Source of the DNA: AC-32 sp963821495
GTDB taxonomy: Bacteria; Actinomycetota; Thermoleophilia; Gaiellales; Gaiellaceae
Direction: 5' to 3'
Assembly (NCBI GenBank): GCA_963821495.1
Contig: CAWGEA010000003.1
Location: 558,001-622,000, forward strand
DNA length: 64,000 bases
Shown here: positions 41,755-51,334 of the stretch, in pieces
Layout of the letters: the number at the start of each line of letters is the position of its first letter
Numbering within the stretch: position 1 is the stretch's first letter
Notes under the pieces: generated by a model
What the model saw: the letters and a program-made list of their open reading frames with translations, nothing else
The model's database searches: none
What the model was told of the DNA's origin: nothing
Position numbers and translations under genes: made by a program

Positions 41755-42590
41755 CAGGCGACGGCGTCGAGTGCGCGCCGGATCAGCGGGCGCGCGAGGT
41801 CGACCTTGTAGGCGGTGCCGGGCAGCGGCGTCGCCTGGTCGAGGTCGTCGGGTGAGTCCAGCAGCCACGGAATCGGCGCGGCGCCGGCGAGCGCGAGCCG
41901 CACCTCGCCCTCGCGGCGGGCGGCCGCGACGCCGACCAGGGCGAACGCGAACCGCGTCCGGTCCATCGCCTTCAGGTACGCGCTCGCCTCCGGCTGGGGC
42001 ACGTCGAGCTCGAGGATCAGCTCACCCGGCTCGAGCGCGGTCACCTCGCGGTCGTCCTCGGTCGGCAGCCGGTAGAGCTCGGCGACCGGCAGCTCGCGGT
42101 GGTTCGTGCGCAGCGTGGCCCCGAGCGCCAGTAGCGCGGCCGCCGGGTCCGAGGGGTGTGCGGACGCGCAGCGCTCGTTGCCGAAGATCGCATGCTCCCG
42201 GTGCGCGCCCTGCCGTGCGTGGCATACCGAGCCGCCGTGCAAGAAGCATGGGTACTTCAATCGCCAGTACCAGCAGCGCGTCGCCTGGAGCAGGTTGCCG
42301 CCGATCGTGCCCATCGAGCGGAGCTGCGGCGAGGCCGCAAGCGCGCACGCTTCCCGCAGCGCCTGCGGGACCCGCTGGTCGGCCTCGAGCTCCGCGAGCA
42401 TCGTCCCCGCGCCGATCCTCGTCCCCTCGACGCCACGCGGAACGACATTCCGCAGCTCGACGAGCGTGTCCGCCGCGAGGATGCGGCTGCGCAACAGCGG
42501 CACCACCTCGGTGCCACCCGCAAGCGCGACGGAGCCGTTGCCGAGCGCCGCCGCGGCGGCCTCGACGGAGTCAGGCCGGAGCAGCTGCAA
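41754..42590 (-). CDS. FAD-binding subunit of molybdenum hydroxylase, PaoB/YagS-like
   Basis: 278 aa from TTG 42590 (ATG 42626 possible). FAD motifs ALAGGTEVVPLLR and MGTIGGNLLQ. The following loop has four cysteines (106, 115, 123 and 141; TRC, YPC, SVC, ERC) in the pattern that binds an extra 4Fe-4S cluster in PaoB/YagS. Passes electrons between 2Fe-2S and FAD. Overlaps the large subunit gene by 20 nt. Confidence 0.9.
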   Translation of the reverse strand: MQLLRPDSVEAAAAALGNGSVALAGGTEVVPLLRSRILAADTLVELRNVVPRGVEGTRIGAGTMLAELEADQRVPQALREACALAASPQLRSMGTIGGNLLQATRCWYWRLKYPCFLHGGSVCHARQGAHREHAIFGNERCASAHPSDPAAALLALGATLRTNHRELPVAELYRLPTEDDREVTALEPGELILELDVPQPEASAYLKAMDRTRFAFALVGVAAARREGEVRLALAGAAPIPWLLDSPDDLDQATPLPGTAYKVDLARPLIRRALDAVA

Positions 42591-44835
42591 GCTTCTTCTC
42601 GCGCTCCTGCGCCTCTGCCAGCGCACGGAGCATCTCCTCGCGGGTCACCGGCAGCGAGCGGACGTCCGCTCCGGTGGCGTCCCGGATCGCGTTCACGATC
42701 GCGGCCGCGGTGGGCACGATCGGCGGCTCGCCGAGCCCTTTCGAGCCGAGGTTCGTCAGGTGCTCGTCCGGGATGTCGAGCAGCTCGACGGCCAGCTCGG
42801 GAACGTCGGCGATGGTCGGCAGCTTGTAGAGGTCGAGCGTCTGGGTCAGCACCGTCCCGCGCTCGGGGTCGACGAGCCGCTCCTCGGAGAGCGTGTGACC
42901 GATGCCCTGGATGATCCCGCCCTCGACCTGGCTCCGGGCGCCGAGCGGGTTGATCACGCGGCCGACGTCGTGGATCGCCGCGATCCGCTCGACTCGCACC
43001 TCGCCGGTCTCGACGTCCACCGCAACGTCCGCCACCTGGATTCCGAAGGTGAGCACGCGCATCCCGGCGGGGTTCGGCCCGCGCGCGCCCTTGCCCAGGA
43101 TCTGCGCGTCCTCCAGCAGCCCGGTCACCTCTTCGAGCGGCCACGAGCCGCCGTCGGCGCTCACGACCCGGCCGTCCTTCAACGAGAGCACCCGCTCCTC
43201 GACGTGGTAGCGCTGAGCCGCGATCTCGACGATCTGGCGCGCCGCGTCGGCGGCCGCCGCGCGCACGGCCGGGCCCATCGACGGCGTCGTCGACGAGCCC
43301 GCCGAGATGGACGCGTACGGCCCTCGTGCGGAGTCGCCCAGCTCGCAGCGGACGCGGTCGAGCGGCAGTCCGAGCTCCTCGGCGGCGATCTGGGCCATCG
43401 CCGTCCGCGTGCCGGTGCCGATGTCCTGCATCGCCGTGACCACCGTCGCGCGACCGTCAGAGCCGACGCGCACCCACGCGTACGAGGGCGGCCCGCCTCC
43501 GCCGTACCAGATCTGGCTCGCGAGGCCCATGCCGCGCCGAACCGGGCCCTCGGAGCGCGCCCGCACCTCGTCGCGCCGCGCCCAGTGCGGCTCGGCACGC
43601 CGGTAGCACTCGAGCAGGTTCTTCGACGAGAACGGTCGCCCGTCCACGAGGTCCTTGTCGGCGTGGTTGCGCCGCCGCAGCTCGAGCGGGTCGAGCTCGA
43701 GGCGGCCGGCGAGCTCGTCCAGGACGCACTCGAGGCCGAACGTCCCCTCGACGAACCCGGGCGCCCGGAAGGCCGCGTTCGGCGGCAGGTTCAGCTTCGC
43801 GCCGTAGGTCAGCGTTCTTACATTCTCACACCGGTAGAGCATCTCCACCGGCCCGTAGGTCGGGCCCGAGAAGCCGGACCAGCCGATCGCGTTCACGTAC
43901 TCGCCCTCGAGCGCGACCAGCGTCCCGTCTGCACGCGCGCCCGCGCGCAGACGCTGGATGGTCGCGTTGCGGTTCCCGGTCGCGAGGTTCTCCTCCCGCC
44001 GCGTCAGCGCGCAGCGCACCGGCCGCCCGGTCTTGGTCGCGAGCGCGATTGCAACGTATGTGTAGTCGCCGGGTCCGTTCTTCGAGCCGAAGCCGCCGCC
44101 CATGTAGTTGCAGACCACCCGCACGCGGTCGGGCGGCAGGTCGAGCTGCTCGGAGACCGAGTCGCGGACGCCCCAGATGAACTGGGTCGAGATGTAGATC
44201 TCGAGCGTGTCGCCCTCCCAGCGGCAGACCGACTGGTGCGTCTCCATCGAGTTGTGCAACACCGTCTGCGTGCGGTACTCGGCCTCGACGACCACGTCCG
44301 CGCCGGCGAAGGCGGCATCCACGTCGCCACGCTCGTACCGGCGCGGCTCCTCGTCGACGAACGACTTCTGCCGGACCGCCTCCTCCGGGTCGAGCAGCGG
44401 TTCGAGCTCCTCCCACTCGACCTCGACGCGCGCGAGCGCCTCGCGGGCGCGGCCGTAGCTCTCCGCGGCGACGGCGGCCACCGGGGCGCCGTGGAAGCTC
44501 GGCTCCCGCTGGAGCACGTGGCACTCGTCCGGGCCGATCGCGCCGAAGACGCCTGGCAGCTCGAGCGCGCCGCTCAGGTCGAGTCTTTTCACACGCGCGC
44601 GCGCGTGAGGCGACCGCAACACCGCTGCCTGCAGCATCCCCGGAAGCCGGATGTCGCCCGTGTACTGCGCCTGGCCGCGGGCCCGCTGGTGGCCGTCCTG
44701 GCGCGGCGCCGGCTTGCCCACGACCTCGCCCGGCCCCTGCGGCCACTGGTCGATCACGTCGTCGCCTTCGACCACGACCCACTGCTCGGTGTAGTTGCCC
44801 TCGACCTCCTTCTCGGTGCGGATCAGTCGCGCCAC
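42571..44835 (-). CDS. Molybdenum hydroxylase large subunit (xanthine dehydrogenase family), PaoC-like
   Basis: 754 aa from GTG 44835, overlapping the 2Fe-2S gene by 13 nt. Molybdopterin-binding domains with GGGFGSKNG, PNAAFRAPGFVEG and, near the end, NLGSKGLGEPPIVPTAAAIVNAI, whose Glu is the catalytic base position. The active-site loop reads FRAPG, not the CSFR of form I CO dehydrogenase, so CO oxidation is unlikely; an aldehyde or N-heterocycle is more likely. Needs XdhC-type maturation (gene at 8385) and MocA. Confidence 0.92.
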   Translation of the reverse strand: MARLIRTEKEVEGNYTEQWVVVEGDDVIDQWPQGPGEVVGKPAPRQDGHQRARGQAQYTGDIRLPGMLQAAVLRSPHARARVKRLDLSGALELPGVFGAIGPDECHVLQREPSFHGAPVAAVAAESYGRAREALARVEVEWEELEPLLDPEEAVRQKSFVDEEPRRYERGDVDAAFAGADVVVEAEYRTQTVLHNSMETHQSVCRWEGDTLEIYISTQFIWGVRDSVSEQLDLPPDRVRVVCNYMGGGFGSKNGPGDYTYVAIALATKTGRPVRCALTRREENLATGNRNATIQRLRAGARADGTLVALEGEYVNAIGWSGFSGPTYGPVEMLYRCENVRTLTYGAKLNLPPNAAFRAPGFVEGTFGLECVLDELAGRLELDPLELRRRNHADKDLVDGRPFSSKNLLECYRRAEPHWARRDEVRARSEGPVRRGMGLASQIWYGGGGPPSYAWVRVGSDGRATVVTAMQDIGTGTRTAMAQIAAEELGLPLDRVRCELGDSARGPYASISAGSSTTPSMGPAVRAAAADAARQIVEIAAQRYHVEERVLSLKDGRVVSADGGSWPLEEVTGLLEDAQILGKGARGPNPAGMRVLTFGIQVADVAVDVETGEVRVERIAAIHDVGRVINPLGARSQVEGGIIQGIGHTLSEERLVDPERGTVLTQTLDLYKLPTIADVPELAVELLDIPDEHLTNLGSKGLGEPPIVPTAAAIVNAIRDATGADVRSLPVTREEMLRALAEAQEREKKLAAAPA

Positions 44836-45263
44836 GTCAGAACAGCCTCTTCGATCCTCGGGTAGGCGCCGCAGCGGCAGAGATTCCCGGCCAGCGCATG
44901 GCGGACGAGCTCGGGAGTCGGCTCCGGCTCGGACTCGACCAGCGCCGCGGCGGACACGATCTGCCCGGGCGTGCAGAAGCCGCACTGGAGCGCGTCGGCA
45001 CGGACAAACGCGTCCACCAGCCGATGGTCCCGCAGCCCCTCGATCGTCGTCACCTCGCGCTCGCCGACGGTGTGCACGAGCGTGATGCACGACAGCACCG
45101 GCACGCCGTCCAGCTGCACCGTGCAGGCGCCGCAGTGGCCCTCGTTGCAGGCGACCTTCGTACCGGTCAGACCGAGCTCGTCCCGCAGGGCCTCGGCGAG
45201 CGTGGACTCGACCGGCGGCTCCGGGAGCTCGTGCACCGCACCGTTGATCCTGAGGCTAAGCAC
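44823..45263 (-). CDS. 2Fe-2S subunit of molybdenum hydroxylase, PaoA/CoxS-like
   Basis: 146 aa, GTG start. Plant-type 2Fe-2S motif CNEGHCGACTVQLDG...C and the second cluster CGFCTPGQ...CRCGAYPR are complete. No Tat signal, unlike E. coli PaoA, so the enzyme is probably cytoplasmic. First gene of the operon that runs through the large, FAD and MocA-like genes. Confidence 0.93.
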   Translation of the reverse strand: MLSLRINGAVHELPEPPVESTLAEALRDELGLTGTKVACNEGHCGACTVQLDGVPVLSCITLVHTVGEREVTTIEGLRDHRLVDAFVRADALQCGFCTPGQIVSAAALVESEPEPTPELVRHALAGNLCRCGAYPRIEEAVLTWRD

Positions 45264-45342
45264 GCTACGCGTCTGGTCTTGCCAGAGTGAGGTTGGCCGT
45301 CGGCATTTCGTTGCGTCGCTCGCCCAAGGTATCGCCTCCTCG

Positions 45343-46494
45343 TCAGGCGCCGGACGTCACCGCCAGGATGTCCGCCAGGTGGACGAGCCGAAACGTGATG
45401 CGGCTGACGACCCGCTGCTCGCCCTCGTCGTCCATCTCGGGGAGCACGCGCCAGAGGTCGCGCGCCGTCTCGAGCAACTCCCGGATGCGCTCGCGCTCCT
45501 CCTTGTGCCCGTCGCGGTCGGCACAGGCGTTGAGCGCGAGCCCGAGCACGCCGATCGTGTCCGCCTGCCGCGTCCACAGGAGCGGCGTCGCCATCGAGAG
45601 GTACTGGTGGATGCGCGCGAACGCCATCGGCTGCGAGAACGTGCGGCTGCCGAGCGGCTCGCCCGGCTCGAGCGGCGGCTCACCGTCGGCGATCCGGTTC
45701 GCCGTCCCGGCGAGCATCGCGCGCTGCTGGTCGTCGTCGAGCCCCGCGAGCCGCGCCGTGCGCACGGCGATCAGCAGCGAGCTCGGCTGCTGCCCGTAGG
45801 GGTAGTCCGACGCATAGACGACCTGCTCGGGCGAGACGAGGTGGTAGAGGCTGAGCAGGTCGATCGGGCTCCAGACGGAGGTGTCGAAGAAGACCCCCGC
45901 GGTGCCGGCGAAGTGCCCGGCGAGCGAGCCGAGGTCGGCGATCCCCGCGTGGGCGATGATCAGCTGCGAGCCCGGGTAGCGCTCGACGAGCCGCTGCAGG
46001 TGGTCGGCGATCGGCGGCAGGCCGCGGCCGCCGTGGATCAGGATCGGCACGCCGCGCTCGGCTCCGAGCGCAAAGACCGGCGCCAGCCGCTCGTCGTTCA
46101 GGAGGAAGCGCTGGGCGCGCGGGTGCAGCTTGATCCCGCGGGCTCCCGCGTCCAGGCAACGCGTCGCCTCCTCGATCGGCTCCTCGGCGAGGTCGAGCCG
46201 GACGAACGGGATCAGCCGCCCGTCGGAGCGCGCGGCGTGGGCCAGCGTCCGGTCGTTCGCGGCCCGGAAGGCAGGGTGCCGGTCGACCTCGTCCATGCAG
46301 AACATGAAGCAGCGCGTGATCCGGTAGCGGTCGTTGATCCGCTCGAGGTCCTCGTAGACACCGGTCATGCCGTCGAGGTCGTGACCGAGGTGGACGTGCG
46401 CGTCGAAGACCTCCATGCCCTCGGGCAGCTCGCGCGCCAGCTCCTCGTCGTAGCCGGCGATCAGCGACTGCGCCCGCTCGAGCACCTCTTCCAC
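45343..46494 (-). CDS. Amidohydrolase-family protein (PF04909-like)
   Basis: 383 aa from GTG 46494; longer starts would run into the divergent promoter. TIM-barrel metal site DAHVHLGHD, then the strand KLHPRAQRFLL, IHGG and IIAHAG motifs, and the conserved SDYPYGQQP near the end, as in amidohydrolase 2 decarboxylases and hydrolases. The C-terminal third (about 285-383) is an unassigned helical extension. Divergent from the M24 peptidase with 34 nt between them. Confidence 0.82.
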   Translation of the reverse strand: MEEVLERAQSLIAGYDEELARELPEGMEVFDAHVHLGHDLDGMTGVYEDLERINDRYRITRCFMFCMDEVDRHPAFRAANDRTLAHAARSDGRLIPFVRLDLAEEPIEEATRCLDAGARGIKLHPRAQRFLLNDERLAPVFALGAERGVPILIHGGRGLPPIADHLQRLVERYPGSQLIIAHAGIADLGSLAGHFAGTAGVFFDTSVWSPIDLLSLYHLVSPEQVVYASDYPYGQQPSSLLIAVRTARLAGLDDDQQRAMLAGTANRIADGEPPLEPGEPLGSRTFSQPMAFARIHQYLSMATPLLWTRQADTIGVLGLALNACADRDGHKEERERIRELLETARDLWRVLPEMDDEGEQRVVSRITFRLVHLADILAVTSGA

Positions 46495-46528
46495 GGTTTG
46501 CGAGTCTAGATGTACGATCCGGGCCGCC

Positions 46529-47665
46529 GTGGCAGACGTCCTCATCTACGCCGACTCCCTGCGCTCGCCCGAGATGCGGCACGAGGTGCCGATCGCGATC
46601 CCGGACCCCTTCCTCTACGTGGAGCGCAACGGCGAGCAGCATGTGGTGGCGAGCTCGTTCGAGCTCGGCCGCATCGGCGAGGTCGCGCCCCACCTCCAGC
46701 TGCTGCCCTACGAGGAGTTCGGGATCGACGAGCTCTACGCGCAGGGGCTGGGCCGCGACGAGATCGAGCTCGAGGTCGTCCTGCGCGCCGCGCGCCGCTT
46801 CGGGGTCGAGGACGCGGTCGTGCCGGGGACGTTCCCGCTCGAGCTCGCGGACCACTTGCGCCAGAACGGGATCGAGGTGCGCGCCGACCGCAAGCACTTC
46901 GTCCAGCGTCGACGCGTCAAGAACGAGGCCGAGCTGGCCGGCATCCGCCGCGCCCAGCGCGCCGCCGAAGCGGCGATGGACGCCGCGCGCGAGCTGCTGC
47001 GTTCGGCCGAGCGGCAAAACGGGAACCTGACCCTGGACGGCGAGCCGCTCACCTGCGAGCGGTTGAAGCTCGCGGTCGAACGGGCCTTCACCGCGAACGG
47101 CGCCTTCGCGGACGAGTTCATCGTCTCCCACGGGCCGCAGACCGCCGTCGGCCACGACATGGGCTCGGGGCCGATCGCGCCCGACGAGCCGATCTGCCTC
47201 GACCTCTTCCCGCGTGACCGCGAGTCCGGCTGCTTCGCCGACATGACCCGCGTGTTCGTCGTCGGCACGCCCTCCGACGAGGTGCGCGAGTGGCACAAGC
47301 TCTGCCTCGAGGCGCTCGAGCGCTCAGTGGCCGCGGTCAAGCCGGGCGTCCCGGGCAGCGAGCTGCACAAGATCAGCTGCGAGGTCTTCGAGCAGCACGG
47401 CTACCCGACGCTGCGCTCGAAGCAGCCGGGCGAGGTGCTCCAGGACGGCTTCTACCACTCGCTCGGCCACGGGGTCGGGCTCGAGGTGCACGAGGAGCCG
47501 ACCCTCGGGCGCGCCGCCGGCGAGCTGGTCGCCGGCGACGTGATCGCGGTCGAGCCGGGCCTCTACCGCAACGGCTACGGCGGTTGCCGGCTCGAGGACA
47601 TCGTCCTCGTCACCGAGAGCGGCGGGGAGGTCCTGACGGACTATCCCTACGACCTCGAGCCCTAG
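46529..47665 (+). CDS. M24 family Xaa-Pro peptidase
   Basis: 378 aa, GTG start. An N-terminal creatinase-like domain, then the pita-bread fold with metal ligands in CLDLFP and ADMTR (Asp, Asp), LGHGVGLEVHE (His), AVEPGLY (Glu) and CRLEDIV (Glu). Cleaves X-Pro peptides. The acetyl-CoA synthetase GTG overlaps its stop (TAGTG). Confidence 0.92.
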   Translation: MADVLIYADSLRSPEMRHEVPIAIPDPFLYVERNGEQHVVASSFELGRIGEVAPHLQLLPYEEFGIDELYAQGLGRDEIELEVVLRAARRFGVEDAVVPGTFPLELADHLRQNGIEVRADRKHFVQRRRVKNEAELAGIRRAQRAAEAAMDAARELLRSAERQNGNLTLDGEPLTCERLKLAVERAFTANGAFADEFIVSHGPQTAVGHDMGSGPIAPDEPICLDLFPRDRESGCFADMTRVFVVGTPSDEVREWHKLCLEALERSVAAVKPGVPGSELHKISCEVFEQHGYPTLRSKQPGEVLQDGFYHSLGHGVGLEVHEEPTLGRAAGELVAGDVIAVEPGLYRNGYGGCRLEDIVLVTESGGEVLTDYPYDLEP

Positions 47666-49620
47666 TGACGCACGCGATAGAGACGATCCTCCTGGAGGAG
47701 CGGCGCTACCCCCCGCCTCCGGAGTTCGCGGCGCAGGCGAACGCACAGCCGGAGATCTACGAGCGCGACTTCGAGGAGTTCTGGGAGACCGAGGGGCGCG
47801 AGCGCGTCTCCTGGTTCGAGAACCACACGACGCTCTGCGACTGGGAGCAGCCGTACGCGAAGTGGTACGTCGGCGGCAAGCTGAACGTCGCCTACAACTG
47901 CGTCGACCGCCACGTCGAGGACGGGAGAGGCGACAAGGTCGCCTACCACTGGGAGGGCGAACCCGAGGACGAGCGCAGGACGATCACCTTCGCCGAGCTC
48001 CAGGCCGAGGTCGTGCGCCTGGCAAACGCGCTCAAGCGGCTCGGCGTGGGCAAGGGCACGCCCGTCGGGATCTACCTGGGCATGGTCCCGGAGGCGCCGG
48101 TGGCGATGCTCGCCTGCGCCCGGCTGGGGGCGCCGCACACGGTCGTCTTCGGCGGCTTCTCCTCCGACGCGCTCTCCGACCGGCTGCACGACATGGGATG
48201 CGAGGTTCTGATCACGCAGGACGAGGGCCTGCGCAACGGCGGCACCGTGCCGCTGAAGCGCAACGCCGACGCCGCGCTGGCCGCCTCACCGAGCGTGCGC
48301 CACGCGGTCGTGCTGCGGCGCACCGGCGGCGACGTCCCGTTCGAGGAGGGGCGCGACCTCTGGTGGCACGAGCTGGTCGAGGCCGAGAGCGCCGACGCGG
48401 AGTCGTGTCCATGCGAGCCGATGGACTCCGAGGACCTGCTCTACCTGCTCTACACGAGCGGCACGACCGCCAAGCCCAAGGGGATCGCGCACACGACGGC
48501 CGGCTACCTCGTCGGCGTGGCCTCGACCCACCACTACATCTTCGACGTCAAGCCCGACTCGGTGTACTGGTGCGCGGCGGACATCGGCTGGGTCACCGGC
48601 CACAGCTACATCGTCTACGGGCCCCTCTGCAACGGCATCACCGGCGTGATCTACGAGGGCGTGCCGAACTTCCCGGACAAGGACCGCTGGTGGGCGATCG
48701 TCGAGCGCTACAAGGTCGACATCCTCTACACGGCGCCGACCGCCATCCGCACGCACATGAAGTGGGGCCCGGAGCACGCGGCGAAGCACGACCTCTCCTC
48801 GCTGCGTCTGCTCGGCTCGGTCGGCGAGCCGATCAACCCGGAGGCGTGGGTCTGGTACCGCGAGCACATCGGTGGCGACCGCACGCCCGTCGTCGACACC
48901 TGGTGGCAGACGGAGACCGGGATGATCCTGATCTCGCCGCTGCCGGGCGTGACGACGCTGAAGCCGGGCTCGGCGACGCAGCCGTTCCCCGGGATCGACG
49001 CCGCGATCTACGACGAGCAGGGCAACGAGGTCGGCCCGGGCGGCGGCGGCTATCTCGTCCTGCGCCGGCCGTGGCCGGCGATGCTGCGTGGGATCTACAA
49101 CGACGACCAGCGCTACCGGGACACGTACTGGTCGCGCTATCCGGACGCCTACTTCGCCGGTGACGGCGCCCGCGTCGACGAGGACGGCGACTTCTGGCTG
49201 CTCGGCCGCGTCGACGACGTGATGAACGTCTCCGGCCACCGCATCTCGACGATCGAGGTCGAGAGCGCGCTCGTCGACCACCCGCGCGTGGCCGAGGCGG
49301 CGGTCTGCGGCCGCAACGACGACCGCACCGGCCAGGCGATCGTCGCGTACGTGACCCTCAAGGGCGGCGAGGACGGCTCGATCGCGATGCTGGAGGAGCT
49401 GCGCAACCACGTCGCCGCCAAGATCGGCCCGATCGCCAAGCCGGCGAACATCGTCTTCACGCCCGAGCTGCCGAAGACGCGCAGCGGCAAGATCATGCGC
49501 CGGCTCCTGCGCGACGTGGCCGAGCACCGCCAGCTCGGCGACACGACGACGCTCGCCGACCCGTCAGTCGTGGACGAGCTACAGGAGCGGGCGACCTCCG
49601 AGCAGTCGACCGAGGGCTAA
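47665..49620 (+). CDS. acs: Acetyl-CoA synthetase
   Basis: 651 aa, the typical Acs length. AMP-binding core LLYTSGTTAKPKGIAHT, DTWWQTETGM with the acetate pocket, and the C-terminal PKTRSGKIMRRLLR carrying the lysine that is acetylated in Acs regulation. Converts acetate, ATP and CoA to acetyl-CoA. GTG 47665 overlaps the peptidase stop; the next gene overlaps its own stop by one base, so three genes form a unit. Confidence 0.95.
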   Translation: MTHAIETILLEERRYPPPPEFAAQANAQPEIYERDFEEFWETEGRERVSWFENHTTLCDWEQPYAKWYVGGKLNVAYNCVDRHVEDGRGDKVAYHWEGEPEDERRTITFAELQAEVVRLANALKRLGVGKGTPVGIYLGMVPEAPVAMLACARLGAPHTVVFGGFSSDALSDRLHDMGCEVLITQDEGLRNGGTVPLKRNADAALAASPSVRHAVVLRRTGGDVPFEEGRDLWWHELVEAESADAESCPCEPMDSEDLLYLLYTSGTTAKPKGIAHTTAGYLVGVASTHHYIFDVKPDSVYWCAADIGWVTGHSYIVYGPLCNGITGVIYEGVPNFPDKDRWWAIVERYKVDILYTAPTAIRTHMKWGPEHAAKHDLSSLRLLGSVGEPINPEAWVWYREHIGGDRTPVVDTWWQTETGMILISPLPGVTTLKPGSATQPFPGIDAAIYDEQGNEVGPGGGGYLVLRRPWPAMLRGIYNDDQRYRDTYWSRYPDAYFAGDGARVDEDGDFWLLGRVDDVMNVSGHRISTIEVESALVDHPRVAEAAVCGRNDDRTGQAIVAYVTLKGGEDGSIAMLEELRNHVAAKIGPIAKPANIVFTPELPKTRSGKIMRRLLRDVAEHRQLGDTTTLADPSVVDELQERATSEQSTEG

Positions 49621-50063
49621 TGACCCCCGAGGAGGAGCGGCAGCTCGCCGTCGACCTGTTCAACCACGTCTGGTCGCTGCTGGACCTGCCGGAGCGCACT
49701 CCCGAGCAGGACGACGAGCTGATCCACGCGGCCCATGCCTCACGCCACCACTGGGCCCAGATCGGCACACCCGCGAACCTCGGGCGCGGCGAGTGGCAGG
49801 TCTCGCGCGTCTACGCGACGCTCGGGCGAGCCGAGCCGGCGCTCTTCCACGCACGCCGCTGCCTCGCCTACTGCGAGGCGAATCCGGACGCCGTCGAGGA
49901 CTGGGACCTGGCGTTCGCCTACGGGGCGCTGGCCCGTGCACACGCGGTAGCGGGCAACACCGACGAATCCGCTCGCTGTCTCGCCCGCGCGCGAGAGCTC
50001 GGCGAGCTGATCGCGGATCCCGAGGACCGCGAGCTGCTCGACAGGGACCTCGCGACGGTCTAG
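49620..50063 (+). CDS. TPR-like protein, 147 aa
   Basis: ATG overlaps the acs stop (TAATG). All-helical, with a pattern of paired helices (RTPEQDDELIHAAHASRHHW, VYATLGRAEPALFHARRCLAY, AYGALARAHAVAGNTDESAR) reminiscent of tetratricopeptide repeats. No signal. Probably a cytoplasmic protein interaction module; function unknown. Its stop overlaps the M16 stop by 4 nt. Confidence 0.75.
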   Translation: MTPEEERQLAVDLFNHVWSLLDLPERTPEQDDELIHAAHASRHHWAQIGTPANLGRGEWQVSRVYATLGRAEPALFHARRCLAYCEANPDAVEDWDLAFAYGALARAHAVAGNTDESARCLARARELGELIADPEDRELLDRDLATV

Positions 50064-51334
50064 CTCGAGGCGAGCAGTGCCTCGAAGGGCGCCGCGTCCT
50101 CGAACGGCCCGATCAGAGCCAGGTTGATCCCGTTCGAGCCGATCACGTCCTGCGCCACGCGCTGCACGTCTTCGACGGTGACGGCGTCGAGGCCGGCCAG
50201 GATCTCGTCCGGCTCGACCGCCTGGCCCTCGAGCACCTCGCGGCTGAGCCCGAAAAGGGTCATGCCCTGCGGGTTCTCGAGCCGCAGCACAAAGCGGCCC
50301 TTGGCCAGCGCCCGCGCCTTCTCGAGCTCCTCCGCCGGCACCGACTCCTCGGCGATGCGGCGGAACTCACGCGTGATCGTCTCGACGGCCTCGTCGGCGC
50401 GCGCGATGTCGACGCCTGCCTGGGAGTAGAGCGAGCCGACGTCGGTGTAGCTCTGGTTGTGCGCGAAGACGTAGTAGGCCAGGCCGCGACGCTCGCGCAC
50501 CTCGGTGAAGAGACGCGACGACATCCCGGTCCCGAGCACCGTCGTCAGCATCAGCAGCGAGTAGCGGTCCGGGTGCACGAGCGGATAGCTGCGCACGCCG
50601 AGGCAGAGGTGGGCCTGGTCGGACTCCTTGTGGTGGATCTTGACGCGCGGCCCGCTGTTCCCGTCGAGCTCGATCGCGGCCGGCGCGCCCGTCTCCTGCG
50701 GCTCGAGGTCTCCGAGCAGGCGCTCGACGGTCGCGAGCGGGTCGCCGTCGAGGTTGCCGCCGAGGCCGACGACCATGCGCTCCGGCTTGTACCAACGATC
50801 GACGTAGCCGAGGAACGTGTCGCGCGTGGCGGCGCGCACGGTCTCCTTGCGGCCGATGATGTCCCAGCCGAGCGGCTGCTCGCCGTACAGGAGCTCGTCG
50901 TAGACGCCGCCGATGAAGTCGCGCGGCGTGTCGTAGTACATGTTCATCTCCTCGACGATCACGCCCTTCTCGCGCTCGATCTCCTCGGTGTCGAACTTCG
51001 AGTTGCGCAGCATGTCGACGAGCACGTCGAGCGCGCGGTCGCGGTAGTCCGCGGCACACTTGACGTAGTAGCCGGTGTACTCCTTGCTGGTGAAGGCGTT
51101 GAACTCGCCGCCGAGGCCGTCGACCTCCATCCCGATGTCGCGCGCGGTCGGTCGCCGTTCGGTCCCCTTGAAGAACATGTGCTCGGCGAAGTGCGCGATC
51201 CCGTTCGTGTCCGGCGTCTCGTAGCGGGAGCCGGCCGCGAGCATGACCATGCAGGTGACCGACTGCACCTGCGGCATGTCGGCCGTCAGCACCCGCAGGC
51301 CGTTGTCCAGGACATGACGCTGGAAGACGCTCAC
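50060..51334 (-). CDS. M16 family (insulinase-like) zinc peptidase
   Basis: 424 aa from GTG 51334 (GTGA overlap with the thioesterase). Inverted zinc motif HFAEH (His48, Glu51, His52) with the downstream EREKGVIVEEMNM glutamate, and a second, inactive half. Similar to bacterial processing peptidase-like proteins such as B. subtilis MlpA/YmxG. No signal peptide. Confidence 0.93.
   Translation of the reverse strand: MSVFQRHVLDNGLRVLTADMPQVQSVTCMVMLAAGSRYETPDTNGIAHFAEHMFFKGTERRPTARDIGMEVDGLGGEFNAFTSKEYTGYYVKCAADYRDRALDVLVDMLRNSKFDTEEIEREKGVIVEEMNMYYDTPRDFIGGVYDELLYGEQPLGWDIIGRKETVRAATRDTFLGYVDRWYKPERMVVGLGGNLDGDPLATVERLLGDLEPQETGAPAAIELDGNSGPRVKIHHKESDQAHLCLGVRSYPLVHPDRYSLLMLTTVLGTGMSSRLFTEVRERRGLAYYVFAHNQSYTDVGSLYSQAGVDIARADEAVETITREFRRIAEESVPAEELEKARALAKGRFVLRLENPQGMTLFGLSREVLEGQAVEPDEILAGLDAVTVEDVQRVAQDVIGSNGINLALIGPFEDAAPFEALLASS

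Noticed and set aside
42571..44835. Aerobic CO dehydrogenase large subunit
   Set aside because: The active-site loop is FRAPG rather than the form I CSFR motif, and the FAD subunit has the YagS-type cysteines.
42106..44865. 919-codon rightward frame opposite the molybdenum hydroxylase genes
   Set aside because: Complementary to three genes with clear cofactor motifs; its sequence is low-complexity Arg/Ala/Asp typical of high-GC antisense frames.
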